From contig NZ_PGVA01000019.1 in the NCBI RefSeq assembly GCF_002860125.1, positions 1 through 57,705 on the forward strand: a DNA stretch of 57,705 nucleotides. Direction: 5' to 3'. The first letter of the stretch is position 1; the number at the start of each line of letters is the position of its first letter. The notes below the pieces were generated by a model. That model did not search any database. It worked only from the letters and a program-made list of their open reading frames with translations, and was not told where the DNA came from. The stretch is from Bacillus canaveralius (GTDB lineage Bacteria > Bacillota > Bacilli > Bacillales > Cytobacillaceae). Shown one piece after another: positions 9,137 through 18,186 of the stretch. The translations under genes and the position numbers were made by a program.

Positions 9137-9343
9137 CTAAAAAAAGTAAATGAGCCCGCTAATACCTAAGCAAATCATTCCAATGAGACCCGCGTATATG
9201 CCCACTTTAGTTCTTACCTTTCTTTGCTCCGTTGTTTCTGAATAATAATTCGCTCTTTGCTGTTGCCCGTCAATCCATGCCCCAATACAAATTCCTGAAA
9301 TCATAATTCCAACTATCCCAACGATAAGAAAAAGTTTCATCAT
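9137..9343 (-). CDS. Small two-helix membrane protein (possibly DUF5316)
   Basis: This 68-aa protein has two hydrophobic helices, about residues 3-24 and 48-67, joined by a charged loop (GQQQRANYYSETTEQRKVRTK). The layout resembles DUF5316-type hypothetical proteins of Bacillus. Two adjacent ATG codons are possible starts; AGAGGGCG lies about 10 bases upstream. Its role is unknown. Confidence 0.6.
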   Translation of the reverse strand: MMKLFLIVGIVGIMISGICIGAWIDGQQQRANYYSETTEQRKVRTKVGIYAGLIGMICLGISGLIYFF

Positions 9344-9371
9344 CCCTGCATTCGCCCTCTCTAAGGCTTAA

Positions 9372-9878
9372 TTAATATTTCCAGTCTTCATTGTTGAATA
9401 TATTTAACCCGATCAGGTTTGCTGTCACTGGCTCTTTGCCTATTTCTCGTGCCCATACTGACATCTGACCGATATGGTGACTCTCATGAACGGCAAGATG
9501 GAGAAGTATTTCAATATATATATACGCTACATTCTCCCCTTTCTTGTTGACAGCGTTTAGAATTTGAGCGCCGCTTCCTCGAGTATAATTGTTCAAAAAT
9601 GAAGTAAAACGTGTTTGTGTTTCCCGGGAAAACCTGATAATCGATTCCAAATTATCAAAGTCAGTGAAGTTGTATTTAATAGACTCAGTATCTACCAGGC
9701 CAGATAACCACCTTTGTTCCACATCCACAATATGAAACAAAGTTTGCATAAACCCTTTATAGCCTCCGTTTCTCTCTTTAAAAAGTTCTTCCTCCTGAAT
9801 TTGCTGGCACCATGCAAACCACTTCTCTCTAATTCTCCAATTATACTCAAACAACGCCCTGATAGTTTTCGGCTCCAT
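9372..9878 (-). CDS. DinB-superfamily metal-binding protein
   Basis: This 168-aa four-helix-bundle protein has the usual DinB/YfiT histidine set: an N-terminal His in LFHIVDVEQRW and the C-terminal pair in HLAVHESHHIGQ, which normally bind a metal ion. Family members are thiol-dependent or hydrolase-like enzymes, many of unknown substrate. ATG 9878 is chosen because AGGAGG lies 7 bases upstream; the frame stays open further upstream but without a ribosome site. The conserved ending (about VWAREIGKEPV) fits DinB proteins found as stand-alone genes in bacilli. Confidence 0.82.
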   Translation of the reverse strand: MEPKTIRALFEYNWRIREKWFAWCQQIQEEELFKERNGGYKGFMQTLFHIVDVEQRWLSGLVDTESIKYNFTDFDNLESIIRFSRETQTRFTSFLNNYTRGSGAQILNAVNKKGENVAYIYIEILLHLAVHESHHIGQMSVWAREIGKEPVTANLIGLNIFNNEDWKY

Positions 9879-9954
9879 CACAATCCTCCTGAAAAAGTTA
9901 ATCGCACAGAAACAATAATAGCCAGTAAAAATCATTCAGTTCACATTGAGACTT

Positions 9955-10452
9955 TTATGCTGTGACAACATATACGAGGATTTCTTTGCCCCATTTGTGC
10001 ATTTTCTTTTCTTTTTTCATGCCGATTCGTTCAGCAACACGAATAGAAGGAATATTATTGATACCGATTAAAGAAATGAGTTTTCGAAGCCTCAATTGGT
10101 CAAATCCATATGTTTTACAAGCTGAGGCTGCTTCTGTAGCATATCCATTTCCCCAATGGCGCCGGGCAAACAAATAGCCAATTTCCATCTCAATTGTCCC
10201 GTCTATGTCCTGGGGAACAATTCCACACTGTCCGAGAAACTCCCCTGTTTCTTTATGTTCTACTATCCAGAGACCTGTTCCATGAATCGAATAATTGCTT
10301 AATGTCCATTCGATCCACTCCATCGTTGCCTTTTCGTCTTTTATAGAAGGATAAAATTTCATCGCTTCCGGGTCCGCAAAGATTTCCATTAGGTTTTGAA
10401 CATCTTCTTTATTCATTTTCCGCAAGCTCAATCTTTCTGTACTCAAGATCAT
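9955..10452 (-). CDS. GNAT-family N-acetyltransferase, RimJ/RimL-like
   Basis: This cytoplasmic acetyl-CoA-dependent N-acyltransferase has about 165 aa. It shows the typical opening (STERLSLRKM), the central strand and acetyl-CoA loop near YLFARRHWGNGYATEA, and the NIPSIRVAERIGM motif of the RimJ/RimL group. The substrate cannot be inferred. ATG 10452 is preferred, with GAGGAAGAGGAA just upstream; an in-frame ATG six codons earlier is less likely. It stands alone, end to end with the DinB gene on the same strand. Confidence 0.85.
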   Translation of the reverse strand: MILSTERLSLRKMNKEDVQNLMEIFADPEAMKFYPSIKDEKATMEWIEWTLSNYSIHGTGLWIVEHKETGEFLGQCGIVPQDIDGTIEMEIGYLFARRHWGNGYATEAASACKTYGFDQLRLRKLISLIGINNIPSIRVAERIGMKKEKKMHKWGKEILVYVVTA

Positions 10453-10581
10453 AAGGTTCCTCTTCCTCAACTTAGGAATTTTTTGGAATATTCATATTTT
10501 AATGATAACTAAAAATTTCTGTTTCTACAAGCGCACTCCAGATAAAAAGTATTAAGACTGATTGAAAAATATTTTTCCTTG

Positions 10582-10684
10582 TTGACATATTTGTATATAC
10601 AGGATAAAATGAAAACGCAACCAAATACTTGTATATACAGGATTCGTATTTTTGTAAACGCACACATTATCCTGTACATATAAG
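10582..10684 (+). promoter_or_regulatory. treP promoter with TreR operators
   Basis: TTGACA (10582-10587) and TAAAAT (10605-10610) are separated by 17 bases, a near-ideal sigma-A promoter. TTGTATATACAGG occurs inside the spacer (10591-10603) and again downstream (10629-10641). A weaker inverted relative, CCTGTACATA, lies at 10671-10680. These resemble TreR operators (TTGTATATACAA type) and explain repression until trehalose-6-phosphate binds TreR. Confidence 0.85.
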
Positions 10685-10742
10685 GGTATGAAAATATAAA
10701 AGAAAGAATTGGAGTGATTCCAATTCAACAGGGGGAAGAAAA

Positions 10743-12170
10743 ATGAGTAAGTTCACAGATCCTGCAAAGGATTTATTGGAATACATTGGCGGTAAAGAAA
10801 ACGTTGCAGCCGTTACCCATTGTGCGACGAGAATGCGCTTTGTATTAAATGATCCAGCTAAAGCTGATGTAAGTCAGATTGAGTCTATAAAGCTTGTAAA
10901 AGGAACTTTTACACAAGCAGGACAATTCCAGGTCATTATCGGCAATGAAGTTCCATCCTTCTACAATGAATTTACTAAACTAGCAGATATTGATGGTACT
11001 TCAAAAGATGAGGCAAAGGTTGTTGCCAAGAAAAATATGAGCTTTATCCAAAGAATGATTGCCCATCTTGCTGATATTTTTACTCCGTTAATTCCCGCTC
11101 TTGTCGTCGGTGGTTTAATCCTCGGCTTCAGGAACGTTATCGGAGACATTAAATTGCTTGAAGATGGTACAAAATCAATTGTTGAAGTATCCCAGTTCTG
11201 GGCTGGCGTGCATGCTTTTTTATGGCTGATTGGTGAAGCGGTATTCCACTTCCTTCCTGTCGGAATCACATGGTCGATTACAAAGAAAATGGGTACATCG
11301 CAAATACTCGGTATTGTCCTTGGTATCACACTCGTATCTCCACAGTTGCTTAATGCTTATGGAGTTCCCGGTGCTGACACAATACCAACATGGAATTTTG
11401 GCTTTGCCGAAATTGAAATGATTGGTTATCAGGCTCAGGTCATTCCAGCGATTCTTGCCGGATTTTTGCTAGCCCTTTTAGAACGCAAGCTTCGTGACTT
11501 TGTTCCAAATTCAATATCAATGATCGTTGTACCATTCTTTGCACTTATTCCAACTGTCTTAATTGCTCATACTGTCCTCGGTCCAATCGGCTGGACAATG
11601 GGTAGTTTCATCTCAGATGTGGTGTATTCAAGCTTAACATCTGCATTTGGCTGGTTGTTTGCCGCAATCTTTGGCTTTGCTTATGCACCGCTTGTTATTA
11701 CAGGATTGCATCATATGACAAATGCGATTGACCTTCAATTAATGAGCGAATTTGGCGGAACAAACCTGTGGCCAATGATAGCCTTATCAAATATTGCTCA
11801 AGGTTCAGCTGTTCTAGCGATGATTTATATTAACAGAAAAAATGAAGAAGAAAAACAAGTGTCGATTCCGGCTGCGATTTCATGTTACCTCGGCGTAACA
11901 GAACCAGCGATGTTCGGGATCAATCTAAAATACGGCTTCCCATTCCTTGCAGCGATGATTGGATCTCTGTTCGCAGGTGTCGTATCAGTAGGCAGCAACG
12001 TTATGGCTAACTCAATCGGTGTTGGCGGTCTTCCGGGAATCTTATCTATCCAAGCTGGACACTGGCTCATGTTTGCAGTAGCCATGTTAGTAGCAATTGT
12101 TGTTCCTATCATCTTGACAATTGTTTTTGCTAATACAAGAATGAATAAATTTTCTTTTAATAGAAAGTAA
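10743..12170 (+). CDS. treP: Trehalose PTS transporter, EIIBC component
   Basis: This 475-aa membrane permease imports trehalose and phosphorylates it to trehalose-6-phosphate. The EIIB domain is at residues about 1-90, with the phosphorylated cysteine in VTHCATRMRF (Cys27); a linker leads to an EIIC domain of about ten membrane helices. GLHHMTNAIDLQLM and YLGVTEPAMFGIN are conserved EIIC motifs of the sucrose/trehalose group. There is no fused EIIA, so phosphate must come from a separate EIIA. AGGGGGAAG precedes the start. Strong operators for the adjacent TreR lie upstream. No phosphotrehalase gene follows, unlike treP-treA-treR in B. subtilis. Confidence 0.94.
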   Translation: MSKFTDPAKDLLEYIGGKENVAAVTHCATRMRFVLNDPAKADVSQIESIKLVKGTFTQAGQFQVIIGNEVPSFYNEFTKLADIDGTSKDEAKVVAKKNMSFIQRMIAHLADIFTPLIPALVVGGLILGFRNVIGDIKLLEDGTKSIVEVSQFWAGVHAFLWLIGEAVFHFLPVGITWSITKKMGTSQILGIVLGITLVSPQLLNAYGVPGADTIPTWNFGFAEIEMIGYQAQVIPAILAGFLLALLERKLRDFVPNSISMIVVPFFALIPTVLIAHTVLGPIGWTMGSFISDVVYSSLTSAFGWLFAAIFGFAYAPLVITGLHHMTNAIDLQLMSEFGGTNLWPMIALSNIAQGSAVLAMIYINRKNEEEKQVSIPAAISCYLGVTEPAMFGINLKYGFPFLAAMIGSLFAGVVSVGSNVMANSIGVGGLPGILSIQAGHWLMFAVAMLVAIVVPIILTIVFANTRMNKFSFNRK

Positions 12171-12184
12171 GTGGACCGAAAAGG

Positions 12185-12217
12185 GAGGGAGAAGAAGTTT
12201 CTCCCTCGCTTTACTTT
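12185..12217 (+). terminator. Terminator after treP
   Basis: The 9-bp perfect stem GAGGGAGAA/TTCTCCCTC with a 5-base loop is followed by a T-rich tail. It separates treP from treR. Confidence 0.8.
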
Positions 12218-12389
12218 TCAGGTGAAATGTCATATTAAAAAAAGAATATGGTATGATTACTGATGGGGATTTTGTGAAGCTGACGTTGTGTGGAACTTTT
12301 AAAAAACAGCAATCCTCCTAGCAAGTTCATCTTCAAATAATCCCGATTTACAAGAAATATTTATTTAATAAACTGATTGGGGATCCTTT

Positions 12390-13106
12390 ATGACTAACAA
12401 GTATCTAACAATCTATAGCAGCATTGTCGAACAAATTAAAAACGGGGAGATTCCGGCTAATACCCTTCTCCCCTCTGAACATGAATTAAAAGATCAATAT
12501 GATACATCAAGGGAAACGATTAGAAAAGCATTGAACCTGCTTTCACAGAACGGGTATATTCAAAAAGTCCGTGGAAAAGGGTCGATTGTGATTGACATCA
12601 ACAAGTTTGATTTCCCCGTTTCCGGTCTGATCAGCTTTAAAGAACTGGCAGATAAAATGGAGAACAAACCAAGAACGATTGTCCATGAACTTGCCTTAAT
12701 CAAGCCTGACAACTATATTAAGCAACAACTCCATTTATCAAGCAAAGACCAGGTCTGGAAGATTGTCAGAACTAGGGAAATGGGCGGCGAGAAAATTATT
12801 TTGGATAAAGATTATATATCTAAAAAACACGTTCCTTCTTTGACAGAGGATATTTGCGCCGACTCGATTTACGATTATCTAGAAAATGAATTGAACTTAA
12901 CGATCAGTTTCGCCAAAAAAGAAATCGTCGTTGTCGAACCTACCATTGAAGACCGAAAACTGTTGGACCTCGACGGATATCATAATGTTGTTGTCATTAA
13001 AAACTTTGTGTATTTGGATGACGCGAGCCTTTTTCAATATACAGAATCAAGGCACCGGCCGGACAAATTCCGATTTGTTGACTTTGCAAGAAGAACACAT
13101 TTATGA
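12390..13106 (+). CDS. treR: Trehalose operon repressor TreR, GntR/HutC family
   Basis: This 238-aa regulator has an N-terminal GntR winged helix (about 1-70; LPSEHELKDQYDTSRETIRKAL is its helix-turn-helix region) and a C-terminal UTRA ligand domain. Long stretches match B. subtilis TreR from memory, for example FPVSGLISFKELA and LFQYTESRHRPDKFRFVDFA. It should bind the TTGTATATACAGG sites before treP and be released by trehalose-6-phosphate. The upstream gap (12218-12389) contains no recognisable remains of treA. Confidence 0.93.
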   Translation: MTNKYLTIYSSIVEQIKNGEIPANTLLPSEHELKDQYDTSRETIRKALNLLSQNGYIQKVRGKGSIVIDINKFDFPVSGLISFKELADKMENKPRTIVHELALIKPDNYIKQQLHLSSKDQVWKIVRTREMGGEKIILDKDYISKKHVPSLTEDICADSIYDYLENELNLTISFAKKEIVVVEPTIEDRKLLDLDGYHNVVVIKNFVYLDDASLFQYTESRHRPDKFRFVDFARRTHL

Positions 13107-13109
13107 AAA

Positions 13110-13144
13110 AATGGTGACCTCAATAAAATATTGTGGTCACCATT
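13110..13144. terminator. Bidirectional terminator between treR and the capsule operon
   Basis: An inverted repeat AATGGTGACC/GGTCACCATT with extra inner pairing lies between convergent genes. On the minus strand it is followed by six T residues, so it mainly ends the capsule operon. Confidence 0.8.
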
Positions 13145-13151
13145 GTAATAA

Positions 13152-14492
13152 TTATAACGCTGCCGCAAGCTGTTTCTCTTCTGTCTTTGGTCGAACTGCG
13201 TCTCTTCCTACTGAATAATACTCAACATTGTATTTTTCCACTTCTTCAAGTGCATAACAATTGCGTCCGTCAAAAATGACTGGTTCTTCATGGAACAGAC
13301 TTGTCAGAATTAATGCTTTTTGGACAACTTCTTTCCAGTCAGTCAAAATAAACACGATATCTGAATGTTTAATCGCATCCTCGATTGTTTCTGTGTAGAC
13401 TACGCCTTCTGGCAGCACCTTTTTAGCATTTTCTATCGCAATCGGGTCGTACCCAATCACCTCTGCACTTTCATTCATTAATTTTTCCGCTAAAGCTATT
13501 GACGCTGCTTCCCGAATATCGTCAGTTTCTGGCTTAAAGCTCAGCCCAAGAAAAGCGACCCGCTTCCCTGCAAGAGAGCCAAATCTCTCTTTTGCTTTTT
13601 CGTATAAAAGGTATTTTTGAGAATCATTGATTTGAATCACTGATTTCAATAAATGAAAGTCATGGTCTGATTCCTCTGATATTTTTACAAGCGCGTGAGT
13701 ATCCTTCGGAAAACACGATCCCCCATATCCGATGCCAGCCTGAAGAAATTTAGCTCCGATTCTGTCATCCTTGCCAATCCCTTCAGCGACCTCTTCAATA
13801 TTTGCCCCTACTTTTTCTGATAGATTGGCAATTTCATTAATAAACGAGATTTTAGTCGCAAGAAAAGCATTTGCAGCATATTTAATCATTTCCGCGCTAG
13901 AAATGCTTGTTTTCAATACAGGGATCTGCAATGGCTGATACAAGGCTTCTAACGTATCAGCTGTTGCTTCATTATCCGAACCGATCACAATTCGATCACC
14001 ATGAAATGTGTCCGATACAGCTGATCCCTCTCTTAAAAACTCAGGGTTTGAAGCAAAATTTACTGTGATATTAGCGCGCAGATGTTTTAAGACCAGTTCC
14101 TTTATTTTATAATTCGTCCCTATTGGCACAGTGCTTTTTGTGACAAGAATAGTATTTCGGTTGATATGGGACGCAATATCTTTTGCTGCCTGAAAAATAT
14201 AAGTTAAATCAGCGGAACCGTCTACGTTTTGCGGTGTTCCTACAGCTATGTAAACGACTTCGGCATCAGCGAGTCCTTCACTATGGGACATTGTAAAATG
14301 AAGCCGTCCATTTTCAATGTTGGTCTTCATTAATTCTTCTAAGCCGGGTTCATAAATGGGAGATTCTGCTTTTTTCAGCATTTCTATTTTATGCGGATTG
14401 ATGTCAATGCAAGTTACATCATGGCCAATCTCAGATAAGCAAACACCTGTAACCAAGCCTACATACCCTGTTCCCAAGATTGATACTTTCAT
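13152..14492 (-). CDS. UDP-glucose 6-dehydrogenase (hasB-like)
   Basis: This 446-aa cytoplasmic enzyme oxidises UDP-glucose to UDP-glucuronate using two NAD+. The N-terminal Rossmann motif is GTGYVGLVTG, the catalytic cysteine is Cys260 in GYGGSCFPKDT, and a C-terminal UDP-binding domain follows. It is the last gene of a three-gene operon with UDP-glucose pyrophosphorylase and a hyaluronan-type synthase, so it supplies the glucuronate donor. AGGAGGG precedes the ATG. A TuaD/teichuronic acid role is the alternative, but the synthase next door points to hyaluronan. Confidence 0.95.
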   Translation of the reverse strand: MKVSILGTGYVGLVTGVCLSEIGHDVTCIDINPHKIEMLKKAESPIYEPGLEELMKTNIENGRLHFTMSHSEGLADAEVVYIAVGTPQNVDGSADLTYIFQAAKDIASHINRNTILVTKSTVPIGTNYKIKELVLKHLRANITVNFASNPEFLREGSAVSDTFHGDRIVIGSDNEATADTLEALYQPLQIPVLKTSISSAEMIKYAANAFLATKISFINEIANLSEKVGANIEEVAEGIGKDDRIGAKFLQAGIGYGGSCFPKDTHALVKISEESDHDFHLLKSVIQINDSQKYLLYEKAKERFGSLAGKRVAFLGLSFKPETDDIREAASIALAEKLMNESAEVIGYDPIAIENAKKVLPEGVVYTETIEDAIKHSDIVFILTDWKEVVQKALILTSLFHEEPVIFDGRNCYALEEVEKYNVEYYSVGRDAVRPKTEEKQLAAAL

Positions 14493-14515
14493 ATTAGTTT
14501 CCCTCCTATAGACGA

Positions 14516-15406
14516 TTAATGGACGAGCTTTTCGTTGCCAACAAGTTCATTCAAATATGTTTTCACCTGTTGATTAAGGTCCTCTCTTTCAAGAGAAAAA
14601 TCAATGGTCGCTTTAACAAAACCAAATTTATCCCCAACATCGTATCGCTTGCCATCGAAGTCATAAGCAAGTACATTTTCGTTTTCATTTAGCTTTTGAA
14701 TTGCATCTGTCAGCTGAATCTCTCCACCGGAACCCGGTGGCAGTGTTTCGAGAATCGTAAAGATTTCTGGTGTTAAGATATACCGTCCCATGATCGCGTA
14801 ATTAGAAGGTGCGATTTCAATGCGCGGCTTTTCGACAACGGATGCCAGTGGGATGATTCCATCATCAGGATTTTTATTTCCTAACGGAGCGATAATACCG
14901 TACTTGGAAACATCCTTTGGGTCGACTTCTTGCACGCCGATAACCGAATTCTGGTGTTTATCAAAAACATCGATCAGCTGCTGAAGGCATGGTGTTTCAC
15001 AACGGACAATATCGTCCCCCAATAAAACCGCAAACGGTTCATTACCTATAAAGCTTGCCGCACAATGAATAGCATGCCCCAACCCTTTTGGCTCTTTTTG
15101 GCGAATATAATGGATATTGGCCAGGTTTGAAATACTTTGGATTTCAGAAAGCTTGTCATACTTCTCTTTTTTATAGAGTGTCTCTTCCAACTCATAAGCT
15201 TTATCGAAATGATCTTCGATGGCCCGTTTACCGCGACCGCTAATAATCAGAATATCTTCGATACCTGAGTTGATTGCTTCCTCCACAATATACTGAATTG
15301 TTGGCTTATCAACGATCGGAAGCATTTCTTTTGGCTGGGCCTTTGTCGCCGGTAAAAATCTTGTACCCAACCCTGCAGCTGGAATAATCGCTTTACGAAC
15401 CTTCAT
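14516..15406 (-). CDS. UTP-glucose-1-phosphate uridylyltransferase (hasC/gtaB-like)
   Basis: This 296-aa cytoplasmic enzyme makes UDP-glucose from UTP and glucose-1-phosphate. The nucleotide-binding motif [20 protein letters not shown] is at the N-terminus, with VEKP and GDDIV motifs further on; the length equals GtaB/GalU proteins. It lies between the synthase gene (86 bases upstream) and the dehydrogenase gene (23 bases downstream), all on the minus strand with good ribosome sites, so it forms a dedicated precursor pathway. A housekeeping gtaB probably exists elsewhere, but this cannot be seen here. Confidence 0.95.
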   Translation of the reverse strand: MKVRKAIIPAAGLGTRFLPATKAQPKEMLPIVDKPTIQYIVEEAINSGIEDILIISGRGKRAIEDHFDKAYELEETLYKKEKYDKLSEIQSISNLANIHYIRQKEPKGLGHAIHCAASFIGNEPFAVLLGDDIVRCETPCLQQLIDVFDKHQNSVIGVQEVDPKDVSKYGIIAPLGNKNPDDGIIPLASVVEKPRIEIAPSNYAIMGRYILTPEIFTILETLPPGSGGEIQLTDAIQKLNENENVLAYDFDGKRYDVGDKFGFVKATIDFSLEREDLNQQVKTYLNELVGNEKLVH

Positions 15407-15491
15407 AGAAACAACTCCTCCTTCTAAAATAAGCTTTTAAGAATGATTTGAAAGGCCTATATTTTCAATCAAGCCGGATCAATTGTTCATT

Positions 15492-16835
15492 TTATCCTCT
15501 TGTTCCCCATGAAGTGGAACGTAAAGTCAGCAATGCCCAGAAACGGAGCGGGCATAACAGGATTAAAAACAAGATGCCATAAACTGGTGCAAGCAGGAAG
15601 GTTAATGGCCTTTTGTATGCATAAAACACGTTCCTTGCATAGGCGGATATCGTTACATACGCCAGATAGTAAATCAGCATAATCCAACCCATCGTTGCTG
15701 AAGTAATATAAACGGCCATCATTAATGACACTCCGAAAGCGAGCCATAAGAACATTTCAAGCATGACCCAGACAAAAACATTTGGCTTTTTGAAACCGAT
15801 TTTCAATGCTACTAAGCTTTCTCTAAAGAAAGATTTATTCCAGCGCGACTGTTGTTTCAGCAGCGTATATAGGGATGTCGGCGCATCCGTGATGCAGCGA
15901 GCTGTTGATTGATAGATGGTTTTCCCTTCGCGAATGGCATAGTTTGTTAAGCACCGGTCATCGCCAAGCTGCACCTGTTGGCCCAAAAACGTTTGTGTAC
16001 CATAATGTTCCAAGTTTGACATGATAATATTACGTTTATATGCACTAAGAGGACCGCTGCAGACCAAAACATTTCCTGTCACAGAATGTGCTGCCCGCTC
16101 AACACGGAACGCATTGTCATATCTCATATCGATCAGTCTTGTTAATAGATTATCGGTCCTGTTCCGGATATTTACATGTCCGGTTGTGGCCGCAACCTCT
16201 GAATCATTGAAAGGCTTTAACAATTCGCGAACCGCGTTGGAAAAAACGGTACAATCCGAGTCAACCGTAACAAAAACGTCACCAGTCGCTCGTTCAAACG
16301 CCCAGATTTGCGCATGTCTCTTTCCTTTATTTTGCGGCAGACGATGGACAATCAATTCAGGCAGCCTCGCAGGATCGATGCCTTCGATTGCTGTCATATT
16401 TGCATGAAGGGTCTCTTTAAGTTTAAGAGAAGCCTCATAAGCTGATATATCTTTGCTTCCATCATCGATCACAAAGATTTCGTGAATCGGGTAATCCTGC
16501 TTTAAAATACTTTTGATCGTACCAAGAACCGCCTCAGGCTCTTCATTATAAGAAGGGATTACAACCGACACCTTTAAGTCGGGAGGGTCGAGGTCGAAAG
16601 TTTTGTATTTAAATGACAGAATCATTTTTCCTAACAAATAAGCAATCATCACTGAACCGTAAAGGCCAATCGTTAAATTTAATTGATCTGATGCAGTCCA
16701 GTTCACATAGAAAAGCGCAGCTACAGTGAAAATGAAAAGCGTGATGACAAACGTTTTCTCCTTCAATGAGAATTTTTTATCTGTTGTAATCTGCTGGATT
16801 TCGGCTGCTGATAAATCTTGTACAACCTTTGACAT
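15492..16835 (-). CDS. hasA: Class I hyaluronan synthase-type glycosyltransferase
   Basis: This 447-aa membrane family-2 glycosyltransferase polymerises UDP-glucuronate and UDP-N-acetylglucosamine and extrudes the chain if it acts like streptococcal HasA. Two N-terminal helices (about 28-46 and 53-75) precede the catalytic domain, with DDGS (124-127), VDSD (191-194), SGPLSAYKR (260-268), GDDRCLTNY (291-299) and QQSRW (328-332). The amphipathic and membrane helices follow (about 350-440), ending in WGTR. RYDNAFRVERAAHSVTGN and RWNKSFFRES are nearly those of S. pyogenes HasA, recalled from memory. It is about 28 residues longer than streptococcal enzymes, mainly at the N-terminus. It heads an operon with both UDP-glucuronate genes. 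Confidence 0.9.
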   Translation of the reverse strand: MSKVVQDLSAAEIQQITTDKKFSLKEKTFVITLFIFTVAALFYVNWTASDQLNLTIGLYGSVMIAYLLGKMILSFKYKTFDLDPPDLKVSVVIPSYNEEPEAVLGTIKSILKQDYPIHEIFVIDDGSKDISAYEASLKLKETLHANMTAIEGIDPARLPELIVHRLPQNKGKRHAQIWAFERATGDVFVTVDSDCTVFSNAVRELLKPFNDSEVAATTGHVNIRNRTDNLLTRLIDMRYDNAFRVERAAHSVTGNVLVCSGPLSAYKRNIIMSNLEHYGTQTFLGQQVQLGDDRCLTNYAIREGKTIYQSTARCITDAPTSLYTLLKQQSRWNKSFFRESLVALKIGFKKPNVFVWVMLEMFLWLAFGVSLMMAVYITSATMGWIMLIYYLAYVTISAYARNVFYAYKRPLTFLLAPVYGILFLILLCPLRFWALLTLRSTSWGTRG

Positions 16836-17487
16836 TGTAACTCTCCTCTCGCTATTAAATTTTCAATCTCCCCTGCTCTCGGCAGGCAACTTCAAAACTA
16901 GATTAATAACGACAGCGTTTTTTAGCAATCCGACGTTTTTCACCGTTAAGAAAACCCTTCTTTTTAACCACGGTGTATTAATACTGTTGATCTTACCTGA
17001 TTGGAAGCGGAAACATTTTGTTATTTAACTTAGCTATTATTTTTGTAACATAACTTTAATGTTTAAAATTGTATTTCCTATATATTCCTATATCCCTGTT
17101 TGTAAGGTTTGCTTTATTAAGGTGAAGTGGTGCATAATAATTTTTACATTTCATTTACATTTTCTCATTTTGACATTTTTAAAAAAGTTATAAAAAATTT
17201 TTTCTTTTGAAATTCTCTACTCAGATCGGTAAAAACGATATAAATCGCCTCAAAAATAAACGATATTGATTAGATAATGTAATAAACTGGAACTGTTTAT
17301 AGGAATAATTCCTTATAAAGCTCCTATTCTTTTTATAAAACATTAAGCTTTTAATGATAGATAATAGGATTCTTATGAAATTATCCTCATATAAGAATAC
17401 ATATACGAGTACTGACGAATTTGCTTACTTAAAAGTAACGTGTTATTACAAATACTATAAGAATGTTTACTAAGGAGTTCTGGTATC
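16836..17487. other. Long AT-rich divergent intergenic region
   Basis: This 650-base gap separates the capsule operon (minus) from the ABC exporter operon (plus). It must hold both promoters, but I see no clear operator, structured leader or small gene. Its length and AT-richness fit complex regulation or lost sequence. Confidence 0.5.
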
Positions 17488-18186
17488 ATGATAGAATTGC
17501 AAAACGTTTCAAAAGTATATGGGAATGGAGATGACCAGTTCTGGGCCTTGAAGGATGTTTGCCTTTCGATTAATAAGGGGGAGTTTGTCGCGGTCATCGG
17601 TAAATCAGGCAGCGGGAAGTCAACTTTATTACATGTACTATCGGGTATCGATACTCCTACAGAAGGAACTATTAGCATTGCAGGAAAAACGATTTCGAGC
17701 TTTCCTGAAAAATGGCTGACGAAGTGGCGAAGCCGGGAAACGGGGATTGTCTTTCAATCTTTCTTCCTGCTTCAGACTCTTACACTCTTTGAAAATGTCA
17801 TGCTTCCAATGGAGTTTTCCCGCTCCCTGAGCCGAAAAAAAAGAAAAGAACGGGCACTGAAGCTTCTCGAAAGTGTTGGGCTTTTACAAAAAGCTTACCT
17901 TTTTCCTGATTCTGTATCAGGCGGAGAAAAGCAAAGATGTGCAATAGCCAGGGCTTTAGCCAATGACCCTCCTCTAATCGTCGCTGATGAGCCGACTGGA
18001 AACCTGGATTCTGAGAATGCTGAGCATATCTTCTCCCTTTTTAAAAATCTATCAGAACAAGGCAAAACAATTGTGATGGTCACCCACGATCATGATTTCT
18101 CCCATAGGGTATCCCGCTCCTTTATTGTAAAGGATGGATATGTTTCCGAAGATCATATCGTTGACAAAAAAGTTGGTCAGGCATGA
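17488..18186 (+). CDS. ABC transporter ATP-binding protein, LolD/MacB type
   Basis: This 232-aa cytoplasmic ATPase has Walker A GKSGSGKST (about residues 37-45), signature SGGEKQRCAIARAL, Walker B with LIVADEPTGNLDS and an H-loop VTHDH. The LolD/MacB/YtrE-type signature suggests it energises lipoprotein, peptide or mechanotransmission exporters rather than importers. AAGGAG precedes the ATG. It overlaps the permease gene by 4 bases, so the two are translationally coupled and form one transporter. Confidence 0.92.
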   Translation: MIELQNVSKVYGNGDDQFWALKDVCLSINKGEFVAVIGKSGSGKSTLLHVLSGIDTPTEGTISIAGKTISSFPEKWLTKWRSRETGIVFQSFFLLQTLTLFENVMLPMEFSRSLSRKKRKERALKLLESVGLLQKAYLFPDSVSGGEKQRCAIARALANDPPLIVADEPTGNLDSENAEHIFSLFKNLSEQGKTIVMVTHDHDFSHRVSRSFIVKDGYVSEDHIVDKKVGQA

